Of a DNA stretch of 9,505 nucleotides, positions 1 through 5,240 are shown in pieces. Source of the DNA: Promethearchaeota archaeon (lineage in GTDB: Archaea > Asgardarchaeota > Lokiarchaeia > Sigynarchaeales > SOKP01). A model generated the notes under the pieces. The model had not been told where the DNA came from. It searched no databases and saw only the letters and a program-made list of their open reading frames with translations. The position numbers and the translations under genes were made by a program. The stretch spans positions 1-9,505 of the forward strand of contig DAOUUT010000133.1 in assembly GCA_030668025.1 (NCBI GenBank). The letters run 5' to 3'. The number at the start of each line of letters is the position of its first letter. The stretch's first letter is position 1.

Positions 1-6
1 CAACCA

Positions 7-534
7 ATGAAAAGGTCCGCTAAATATGGTGATAAAGCTTGGCGAGATTGTAAAAATTTTCGTTCAATTGGTGGTCTCGGTGAATTACTTTCCGTAATTA
101 ACTTGATTTTATGGATTTGGTTTCCCCTCCCCATCGTGAGCAAGTGGATAATCAGTTCAAATATATGGATTGGAATCGTCATCGGGATATGTATTACGAT
201 CCCATGTGTATTAATTATGATAAAAGGTATTAAAGATGCGGGTTCTGAAACAATCTCACCCTCGAAAAATACCGAAATGTATGGCGGAATTTATAATCAT
301 ATTAGACATCCACAAACTCTTGGAGAGTTTCCCACATTCGTAGCAATTAGCTTTTTCTTCAATTCATGGTTTTTAGTTATCATTTCCTCATTGTTCATCA
401 TAATTTATACGCCCATAATGATTCACTATGAAGAAATAGATCTTGTTAAACGATTCGGTGAAAAATATACGGAATATCAGAAAAGAACGGGAGCGTTATT
501 TCCGAAATTAATAAAAACATCAAAATTAAAATAG
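7..534 (+). CDS. Isoprenylcysteine carboxyl methyltransferase-like (ICMT/PEMT family) membrane methyltransferase
   Basis: The protein is an integral membrane methyltransferase-like protein of 175 residues. Hydrophobic segments lie at about residues 24-43, 53-74 and 107-138 (the last long enough for a re-entrant pair). The C-terminal half carries the family signature: GGIYNHIRHPQTLGE at 93-107 with the RHP triplet at 100-102, then the acidic pair E142-E143 in HYEEIDLVKRFGEKYTEYQKR and a proline near the end. In this family the RHP and EE motifs build the S-adenosylmethionine pocket. Prokaryotic members methylate varied or unknown lipophilic substrates, so prenyl-cysteine methylation is not implied. 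The two codons before the ATG at 7 are also open (Gln-Pro), so the true start may lie left of the window. The next gene begins within about 35 bases and may be co-transcribed. The family call is confident, the substrate unknown. Confidence 0.82.
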   Translation: MKRSAKYGDKAWRDCKNFRSIGGLGELLSVINLILWIWFPLPIVSKWIISSNIWIGIVIGICITIPCVLIMIKGIKDAGSETISPSKNTEMYGGIYNHIRHPQTLGEFPTFVAISFFFNSWFLVIISSLFIIIYTPIMIHYEEIDLVKRFGEKYTEYQKRTGALFPKLIKTSKLK

Positions 535-568
535 ATAATATTAATTATAAAATAATGTGAATGTATCT

Positions 569-991
569 ATGGAACAGTCCAAAAACACCCATAAAATTAA
601 AGAAAATAAGTATCTATATGTAGCATCAATTTCAATGCTACTCTACTCCTTACTAGAAATTGCAGATAGCGTAGCGATTATCCTAATTGTTTTTAATATC
701 ATCCCTAATATTTATATAGAATGGGGTATCCCTATAATACAGCAACTTATGGAAACCCAACCTTTATCTCTCGCACCCATTTTCTGGGCTTTTACGATAA
801 TGAGAACTGTTTCTGCAATTGGGCTTATGAAAAATTTATTATGGGGATTTTGGATTGGAATTAGTAGTTTACTCATTACCATGATCCTTACCATTTTATT
901 TCTACCCATTGGTGCCTTTGAACTTTTAGGGTGTGCGATAATCTTTATTTTATTAGTTATGGGGTATTGTAAAGATAGACCAATAATATAA
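569..991 (+). CDS. Four-helix integral membrane protein, function unknown
   Basis: A small multi-pass membrane protein of 140 residues counted from ATG 569. Counting from GTG 557, four hydrophobic stretches fall at about 20-47, 70-91, 96-116 and 119-138, with a lysine-rich N-terminus (KNTHKIKENK) and a short basic tail (KDRP), suggesting both ends are cytoplasmic. No catalytic motif is visible. The RTVSAIGLMKNLLWGFW stretch between helices 2 and 3 resembles loops of small 4-TM proteins common in archaea, but I cannot name the family. The start is ambiguous: GTG at 557 is in frame, but an AT-rich TATA-like stretch centred near 542 is 27 bases before ATG 569, which favours the ATG as a leaderless start. 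It follows the methyltransferase gene closely on the same strand. Confidence 0.7.
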   Translation: MEQSKNTHKIKENKYLYVASISMLLYSLLEIADSVAIILIVFNIIPNIYIEWGIPIIQQLMETQPLSLAPIFWAFTIMRTVSAIGLMKNLLWGFWIGISSLLITMILTILFLPIGAFELLGCAIIFILLVMGYCKDRPII

Positions 992-1100
992 ACTAAAAAA
1001 GTCACGTTTTGAATTTTAGGAGATTTTTCAGAAATATAAATTTCATTATGAGTCTTACAGAATTACATTTTTCTATCTATACTACAATATTCTCCTTTTT

Positions 1101-1145
1101 AAGTTGAAATAACAAGTATTTTGATAATAATTATTTATTCAACTT
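1101..1145. repeat. Inverted repeat in the intergenic region after the 4-TM gene
   Basis: AAGTTGAA at 1101-1108 is matched by its reverse complement TTCAACTT at 1138-1145, with an AT-rich spacer of 29 bases. It lies between the gene ending at 991 and the gene starting at 1222, just after T-rich stretches at about 1066-1100 that could end the upstream transcript. The arm length is modest for such AT-rich DNA, so chance is a real alternative. Confidence 0.3.
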
Positions 1146-1188
1146 ATAATTTTCAAATTTTAACACCAAGAAAGATGCTTCAATAAAA

Positions 1189-1196
1189 TTTTTAAA
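1189..1196 (+). promoter_or_regulatory. TATA-like element (TTTTTAAA) for the coiled-coil gene at 1222
   Basis: TTTTTAAA is centred about 29 bases upstream of the ATG at 1222. This is the spacing expected when an archaeal transcript starts at or a few bases before the start codon. No purine-rich Shine-Dalgarno sequence precedes the ATG (AATTTAGATGTTATA), which agrees with a leaderless or near-leaderless message. Confidence 0.55.
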
Positions 1197-1221
1197 CAAC
1201 GTTTTTAATTTAGATGTTATA

Positions 1222-1635
1222 ATGATCGAAGAATTAAAATCTAAACTTAAAGAACTAGAACTTAAAAGGAGCGGACTTCAACCAAAAATCGACGAGATAG
1301 AAGCAAAAAGGGCAGAAGCGTTTCAAGAAGTTAATAAAAATTACGACCACATGGTTGCAGATGTCAATATAGAAGTTCAAGACTTTAAAGATAAGATCAC
1401 TAACGAAATAATTGGTTTATTTTCAAAGGTTGTGATGGCAGAGTTTGACGCGAAAAGAAGTACAGGAGAATACATAGTTACAGATAACTTTAAAGATTTT
1501 CGAGAAAGCGTTTTAGAACTTGAGATGTTTCCTAAAGAATTAATTGAAAGATTGGATAAAGTGATTGATGGAGACCCAATTGAAAATATTGTCTATGACC
1601 TTGAGGATATAGAGGCAGAGTATAAAAAATTATAG
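1222..1635 (+). CDS. Helical coiled-coil protein, function unknown
   Basis: A soluble, highly charged protein of 137 residues without cysteine, signal peptide or membrane segment. Residues 1-65 form a strongly predicted helix with leucine/isoleucine spacing compatible with a coiled coil (IEELKSKLKELELKR..., then a Pro at 21 and a second helix from about 22). Residues 60-78 are more hydrophobic (IIGLFSKVVMAEF) and could pack as a helical hairpin core. The C-terminal part from about 85 is mixed and acidic, ending in DLEDIEAEYKKL. I do not recognise the family. It has its own TATA-like element and is followed after 40 bases by a membrane protein gene on the same strand, so a partner role at the membrane is possible but unsupported. 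Confidence 0.68.
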   Translation: MIEELKSKLKELELKRSGLQPKIDEIEAKRAEAFQEVNKNYDHMVADVNIEVQDFKDKITNEIIGLFSKVVMAEFDAKRSTGEYIVTDNFKDFRESVLELEMFPKELIERLDKVIDGDPIENIVYDLEDIEAEYKKL

Positions 1636-1648
1636 TTTTCCAAAATCA

Positions 1649-1656
1649 TTTTTATT
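1649..1656 (+). promoter_or_regulatory. TATA-like element for the membrane protein gene at 1676
   Basis: TTTTTATT in the 40-base gap between two plus-strand genes is centred about 24 bases before the ATG at 1676. It could give a leaderless transcript independent of the upstream gene. The base composition makes such matches easy, so support is moderate. AGGT directly before the ATG is too close to act as a ribosome-binding site. Confidence 0.35.
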
Positions 1657-1675
1657 CATTACTCTAAAAATAGGT

Positions 1676-2575
1676 ATGGAAAAAAAATATTTACCATTAA
1701 TCATTGGGTTCATCACTTCCATCATTCTATTCGTATTTATTTACGTGTTGCATCTAATCTCGATCTCTACAAGATCTAATTTAATCCCCCCGGAGTATAT
1801 CTATATCTTCATACCTTTAATACCAGGTCCGATGTTAACCGATGTTATTCTTTTATATTTATTTCCTGTAGTCATTTACTTACTAATAGACTTAATCTCG
1901 CCAATTCTGGTTCAATTCCTTTACAAGATAAATAAGCTTACTTTTGTTATGAGAAAGTCACCTAACTATGGTTTTCTCAAAGTTGGAGATAAAATTGAGC
2001 CTTCTCGCATCTTTTTTAGGGCTTTTTTAGTAAATCTTTTTGCTTTTGGTACTAGCGCTGTACTATTTCAATTAGGAGCGGGGGATTTCTTTCGGGCATC
2101 TGTAGGTGGGGGGGGAATACCAGAGGGATTATATACTGCTGAGGCAATATTTTTTGGAACATTTTTTCTAGCTTCATTAAGTATGTTAGTTTTCTTGCCT
2201 GCATGGTTAATAGAAGACTCTGGATTAGTTTCTTACAAACACTTTCCCGATCAAAGAAAAACTCCAATTATAGAGGGGGTCCATCGATGGTATATAAATG
2301 TTTTGGGAGTTTACACCGGCTTTTCTACGATATTAACTCTTTTTCAAGTAATTACAAGAGCCTTCCCTGATGCGGGATTTGGCCCGGCATTATTAACACC
2401 AATAATTGTTATAATTTCTCCGTTGGTTCTGACAGGACTCTTAGCGTTACCAATTTATCTTTATGAAAAAAAGATGGAAAAGACTCAAAGTCGAATTCAT
2501 AAAAAACTCGCTAAATACAATCTACGCCATTTTACTATCCCTACATTTGAAGAATTAGACGATACTGAACGATAA
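1676..2575 (+). CDS. Polytopic membrane protein (about six helices), function unknown
   Basis: An integral membrane protein of 299 residues. Hydrophobic segments lie at about 6-30, 54-83, 113-133, 155-179, 207-230 and 237-263. A basic loop lies between helices 2 and 3 (MRKSPNYGFLKVGDKIEPSR, 92-111), and a charged cytoplasmic tail follows from about 265 (EKKMEKTQSRIHKKLAKYN). The motif PAWLIEDSGLVSY (175-187) after helix 4 looks conserved-family-like and sits at a membrane boundary, but I cannot assign a family. A glycine run GGGG at 144-147 with FFRAS before it lies in the loop between helices 3 and 4; it is encoded partly by eight consecutive G bases, which is odd in such AT-rich DNA. No enzymatic residues can be named. 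The gene starts 40 bases after the coiled-coil gene. Confidence 0.75.
   Translation: MEKKYLPLIIGFITSIILFVFIYVLHLISISTRSNLIPPEYIYIFIPLIPGPMLTDVILLYLFPVVIYLLIDLISPILVQFLYKINKLTFVMRKSPNYGFLKVGDKIEPSRIFFRAFLVNLFAFGTSAVLFQLGAGDFFRASVGGGGIPEGLYTAEAIFFGTFFLASLSMLVFLPAWLIEDSGLVSYKHFPDQRKTPIIEGVHRWYINVLGVYTGFSTILTLFQVITRAFPDAGFGPALLTPIIVIISPLVLTGLLALPIYLYEKKMEKTQSRIHKKLAKYNLRHFTIPTFEELDDTER
2108..2115 (+). other. G8 homopolymer tract inside the membrane protein gene
   Basis: Eight consecutive G bases encode part of the Gly144-147 run (GGT GGG GGG GGA). A one-base slip here would frameshift the protein at about half its length. The reading frame is intact in this sequence. Confidence 0.9.
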
Positions 2576-2623
2576 TATTATGTAGATATTAGACTGTTAA
2601 ATATATTCTGATAAGTCAATGCC

Positions 2624-2634
2624 TATTAATATTA
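2624..2634 (+). promoter_or_regulatory. TATA-like element for the 47-residue gene at 2659
   Basis: TATTAATATTA is centred about 30 bases before the ATG at 2659, matching the spacing seen at 1189-1196. It supports a short or absent leader for the small downstream gene. Confidence 0.45.
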
Positions 2635-2658
2635 CAATATTGTGCCTGATTCTCTAAA

Positions 2659-2802
2659 ATGGAAATATTCGAAGAGGAAATCGAGATTTATAACGCAAAA
2701 ATGAGATTACTAAGCTGGTTATACGACGAGTTAAAAATCCAATCAGAGATATCCAAGGATTTAATTAATGGAAAAGGGCAAAAATTACCTCTTAACCTTT
2801 GA
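2659..2802 (+). CDS. Small acidic helical protein, 47 residues, function unknown
   Basis: An open frame of 47 codons begins at ATG 2659 and ends at TGA 2800-2802. The product starts MEIFEEEIEIYNAKMRLLSW and continues LYDELKIQSEISKDLINGKG, ending QKLPLNL. It is strongly amphipathic and probably a helix to about residue 37, with an acidic N-terminus, no cysteine and no membrane segment. Support comes from the well-placed TATA-like element, a protein-like residue mix rather than the Phe/Ser/Lys noise of antisense frames, and its place in an otherwise empty 356-base gap between convergent genes. No Shine-Dalgarno sequence is visible. I do not recognise a family. It is short enough to be chance; conservation would decide. 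Confidence 0.45.
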   Translation: MEIFEEEIEIYNAKMRLLSWLYDELKIQSEISKDLINGKGQKLPLNL

Positions 2803-2897
2803 TTCAATCGATTTACTTAATAAGTTAACATATATTTAAGATTTCTTCAATAATTCTCTTAATATAAAATAAGTAATCCTCTAATACCATAAATTTT

Positions 2898-2919
2898 AAA
2901 AAAAGAATAAAAATAATAA
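2898..2919 (-). terminator. T-rich terminator after the coiled-coil repeat gene
   Basis: On the minus strand, downstream of the stop codon at 2932, the sequence runs TATTTTTATTC and then T7 (2898-2904 as A7 on plus). Archaeal termination relies on such T-runs in the non-template strand, without a hairpin. Confidence 0.4.
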
Positions 2920-2931
2920 ATATGAAAAATT

Positions 2932-3408
2932 TTAGGCGGCTTGTTCTTTTAATTGCTCAGCTTTTAATTGCTCAGCTTTTAGTTGCTCAGCTTTTAATTG
3001 CTCAGCTTTTAGTTGCTCAGCTTCTAATTTCTCTAATTGTTTCCTTATTGCTTTAATAGCTGATTCGTAAGATTTTATTTTGGTCTTCTTTTCTTTAAGA
3101 ATATCATCCAGTTTTTTATTCAAAGCTTTTGATTTTCCCTTAATTAAATTTTCTTTTTTTTTCTTCAACGCTGCTACTTCAACAGTTAATTTTTTCATTT
3201 TCTTTGTCCATTCTTTGGATTTTTCCGTAGCCTCTTTTAAATCGACTTCTCCTACTTCGAGCTTTGATTTAGTATCGTTTATTTTATCGTCAAAATCGGC
3301 TTCAATTTCCTTTTCCGCAGAGGCTTCCTTTTTTGAAGCTTCTTCTTCGACCCTAGTAATCTCATCTTCTTTATCCGCTATTTGACTCCTTAATTCTTGT
3401 TCTGACAT
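2932..3408 (-). CDS. Lys/Glu-rich coiled-coil protein with C-terminal KAEQL repeats
   Basis: A soluble protein of 158 residues, almost entirely Lys, Glu, Ala, Leu, Asp and Ser, with no cysteine and a single tryptophan at 67. Residues 1-125 are predicted as long helices with coiled-coil character: a first block 1-45, a second 50-113 rich in lysine (KKKKENLIKGKSKALNKK at 82-99), and SYESAIKAIRKQLEKL at 113-128. From 129 the chain becomes five tandem pentapeptides: EAEQL once, then KAEQL four times, ending KEQAA. A five-residue period does not keep leucine on one helix face, so this tail is better read as a charged rigid helix than as a heptad coiled coil. The ATG at 3408 has a weak AGGA ten bases upstream. 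Function and family are unknown. It is probably transcribed separately from the CCG gene, which ends 160 bases upstream. Confidence 0.72.
   Translation of the reverse strand: MSEQELRSQIADKEDEITRVEEEASKKEASAEKEIEADFDDKINDTKSKLEVGEVDLKEATEKSKEWTKKMKKLTVEVAALKKKKENLIKGKSKALNKKLDDILKEKKTKIKSYESAIKAIRKQLEKLEAEQLKAEQLKAEQLKAEQLKAEQLKEQAA
2955..3029 (-). repeat. Tandem 15-bp repeat, five units, with a 30-bp higher-order period
   Basis: Five in-frame 15-base units (plus strand GCTCAGCTTTTAATT or GCTCAGCTTTTAGTT) occupy 2955-3029. The units alternate AATT/AGTT, so 2955-2984 and 2985-3014 are identical 30-base blocks. The fifth unit (3015-3029) has one change, CTTCTAATT, which turns Lys into Glu. A degraded sixth unit overlaps 2940-2954. 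The alternation is synonymous (Leu TTA/CTA), which points to recent duplication of a two-unit block. Confidence 0.95.
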
Positions 3409-3508
3409 AATTAATATTTCCTAATTTTTATTTTGTTTTTTCAATATATTTTGATATATTTGCTGACTTAAAAATTATTAATATATATATCAAATCGTTC
3501 TCACAATA

Positions 3509-3530
3509 AGAAATAAAAAGAAATAAAAGG
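3509..3530 (-). terminator. T-rich terminator after the CCG-domain gene
   Basis: Downstream of the stop at 3569 the minus strand reads CCTTTTATTTCTTTTTATTTC (3530-3510), a run of T clusters typical of archaeal intrinsic termination. A 6-bp hairpin, AGAATA/TATTCT at 3560-3575, overlaps the stop codon itself and is probably incidental. Confidence 0.4.
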
Positions 3531-3568
3531 ATTTTTAAAAGTTTATTGCTCTAAAATCCAGAATAAAA

Positions 3569-4597
3569 TTATTCTAACGATTCTCCAAGAGCCAATCTGC
3601 ATAAATCACTAAGAATATAATTTTTTAATCCTTTCCGCGCTACTTTAGCACCTATAGATTCCTTACACATAGAACAATTATAAACACAACCTGTAGCACC
3701 ATGTTCTAACATGTCGTTTATATTATCGTTTTGAGCACTGCGCAGTAATGATTTTTTACCAAGAGTTGCGAATATTCCTGCACAGCACATAGCATTCTCG
3801 CGATCGTACTTTCTTGCGACCCTTTCAACACCTATTAGCTCACAGATTTTATCTACCCACTCATCCGAGTCTGGAATAAATCTATTTGAACAAGATCTTT
3901 GATAAGCAATTTTCAAGTTAAGTTTTTTAACATCAGATTCGTGCTCTTTTAAATATTTATAGAGATATTCGTAAATGTGAATTGGTTTAAAGCCAGGTGG
4001 AAGTTCTATATTATTCCGAGGACAAAAAGAAGCGTAGAATCCATAGCATTCGTCGTGAAAGCAAATCATTTCTTTAATACCTTGAGTCTTAATGTTTTCT
4101 AAAATTATTGGAGCTCTCTCTTTAATAACAGAATCTCTTGCGTAATGATGATACATTAAATTACAAAAGAAATCAAGACCGCTAACATATTGTAAATTTT
4201 CAAACAATTGCCCTTCCATATTTTTTGCGTTTATTTTTCTCAAACCACATTTATTTAACACGGGTTTATCCGGATCAATTTCTTTGAATCTCACTTGATC
4301 GTGTGGAGCAAATCTATTTACCGTATTTTCTAGTATACTTGGATTAATATTTAACGAATTATACTTCTCCTGTAATTCTGTTATTAAATCGAAAGGATGA
4401 GACTCGTAAGGACAATATTCGTCGCAGGCAAAGCAAGTTACACACTCTGATAATACTCGAGACTCCTCTCCATTAATCATTTTAGTTTTTTCTGCTCGTG
4501 CTTCCTCGATATCTTCGAATTCAATCCATTGACAGCGAGTTAAACAATCAACTTTCTCACAATCGGCACAATGTGAACTATCAAACATTTTTTTCAC
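3569..4597 (-). CDS. HdrB/HdrD-like Fe-S oxidoreductase subunit: dicluster ferredoxin domain plus CCG domain
   Basis: This 342-residue soluble protein resembles HdrD/GlcF/LutA-type electron-transfer subunits. The N-terminus holds two Fe-S cysteine sets: C10-x2-C13-x4-C18-x3-C22, a variant, and C52-x2-C55-x2-C58-x3-C62-Pro, the classical [4Fe-4S] ferredoxin motif. The C-terminal half holds one full CCG domain, C236-x34-C271-C272-x35-C308-x2-C311, within the CX31-39CCX35-36CXXC definition. In HdrB such cysteines bind a noncubane [4Fe-4S] pair used for disulfide or related two-electron chemistry. The residue after CC is Ala (CCAG) rather than Gly. A middle region (about 114-200) looks like a diverged first CCG unit: it lacks a CC pair but has C117, C145, C179, C184 and C192, all conserved in the paralogue at 8808-9505. 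No membrane segment is present, so it is cytosolic or peripheral. The electron partner and substrate are unknown. The DUF6125-like gene lies 85 bases upstream. Confidence 0.85.
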   Translation of the reverse strand: MKKMFDSSHCADCEKVDCLTRCQWIEFEDIEEARAEKTKMINGEESRVLSECVTCFACDEYCPYESHPFDLITELQEKYNSLNINPSILENTVNRFAPHDQVRFKEIDPDKPVLNKCGLRKINAKNMEGQLFENLQYVSGLDFFCNLMYHHYARDSVIKERAPIILENIKTQGIKEMICFHDECYGFYASFCPRNNIELPPGFKPIHIYEYLYKYLKEHESDVKKLNLKIAYQRSCSNRFIPDSDEWVDKICELIGVERVARKYDRENAMCCAGIFATLGKKSLLRSAQNDNINDMLEHGATGCVYNCSMCKESIGAKVARKGLKNYILSDLCRLALGESLE

Positions 4598-4628
4598 TCA
4601 TTTACGATATGAATTTTGTATGAATTAT

Positions 4629-4636
4629 TATTTAAA
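4629..4636 (-). promoter_or_regulatory. Possible TATA-like element for the CCG-domain gene
   Basis: On the minus strand TTTAAATA is centred about 35 bases before the ATG at 4597, leaving a leader of about ten bases. A second candidate, TTATTTATATTA, lies at 4650-4661. Either would let this gene be transcribed separately from the DUF6125-like gene. GAGTG seven bases before the ATG is a weak Shine-Dalgarno candidate. Confidence 0.35.
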
Positions 4637-4682
4637 ATGGAATTTAAGTAATATAAATAAGTTTTCTTAAAATTTGTTTATG

Positions 4683-5198
4683 TTAAACTTTAAGAGTAAA
4701 TTCCCACGCACAATAGTAATTCTCTGGATGACTATCGGGAGGACAGCATATACATTTTGTTTCGATTCTAGGGTCGATAGTTTTTGCAAAATCGCCGTAT
4801 TCAATAACACCTACAGGTTTGCAAGGAAAATCGGGAAGGTTTCTACTTTTTCTAGCGAATTGAACTCGACAATTGTTCATACGGAATACGCAACGATTTT
4901 CAGAAACCTCCAAAATTTCTTGTACATTAATGTTTGCATACACTCTGAACTTTAAAGCTTTAATTAATGCGGGAATACCTCCATTTTTGGGAATATTAAA
5001 ACTTTTCATGATGCGTTTTGCTTCTATTACAGTAAATCTTTTCCATTGTTCCACATCAAGTTCTATAGCCCTTTCCAGTCCATATTCTCTCTCCGCAACT
5101 TGAAACCAAGTTCCATCTATAGCTAACCAGTTTTTGCTTAAATCCTCAATATAATTAATTAATTCTTCTTTAGTAAGCTTTTCTAAATCTTCTCTCAT
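4683..5198 (-). CDS. DUF6125-like cysteine-rich cytosolic protein
   Basis: A soluble protein of 171 residues that I recognise by pattern as DUF6125-like. Residues 24-62 carry the W-L-x-I-D-G-x-W-F ... E-R-E-Y-G-L-E-x-A-I-E-L-D ... W ... I-E-A-K-R-I pattern. The C-terminal half has FRMNNCRVQFARK (105-117), FPCKPVG (124-130), IDPRI (141-145), then CICCPPDSHPE (149-159) and CAWEF (163-167). Cysteines 103, 110, 126, 149, 151, 152 and 163 could form a metal or cluster site; this is inferred, not known. The family has no established function. The start at 5198 gives the expected N-terminal helix (REDLEKLTKEELINYIEDL); AGGT lies about twelve bases upstream and a CTTAAATA element at 5213-5220 is rather close. 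It sits 42 bases after the glucuronidase stop and 85 bases before the CCG gene, so an operon of three is plausible. Confidence 0.75.
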   Translation of the reverse strand: MREDLEKLTKEELINYIEDLSKNWLAIDGTWFQVAEREYGLERAIELDVEQWKRFTVIEAKRIMKSFNIPKNGGIPALIKALKFRVYANINVQEILEVSENRCVFRMNNCRVQFARKSRNLPDFPCKPVGVIEYGDFAKTIDPRIETKCICCPPDSHPENYYCAWEFTLKV

Positions 5199-5240
5199 TT
5201 TCTAATCATACCTATTTAAGTTTGTTTTTGTATTACATTT

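Noticed and set aside
712..1005. Minus-strand open frame of 97 codons across the 4-TM gene
   Set aside because: Antisense to a coherent membrane protein with well-ordered helices; no promoter or family features of its own.
2052..2267. Minus-strand open frame of 71 codons across the six-helix membrane protein gene
   Set aside because: Antisense shadow of a longer, well-structured frame; the product shows no domain features.
2940..3029. CRISPR-like tandem repeat
   Set aside because: The units are contiguous, in frame and lack spacers, so this is a protein-coding repeat array.
3080..3385. Plus-strand open frame of 101 codons opposite the coiled-coil gene
   Set aside because: Its Phe/Ser-rich product is the mirror of Lys/Glu-rich codons on the minus strand; the minus-strand protein has a coherent coiled-coil and repeat structure.
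3560..3575. Hairpin AGAATA/TATTCT at the stop codon of the CCG gene as a terminator
   Set aside because: A six-pair AT-rich stem overlapping the stop codon is weak; the T-rich stretch at 3509-3530 is a better terminator candidate.
4674..5103. Plus-strand frames opposite the DUF6125-like gene
   Set aside because: The minus-strand frame matches a family pattern along its full length; the plus-strand products have none.
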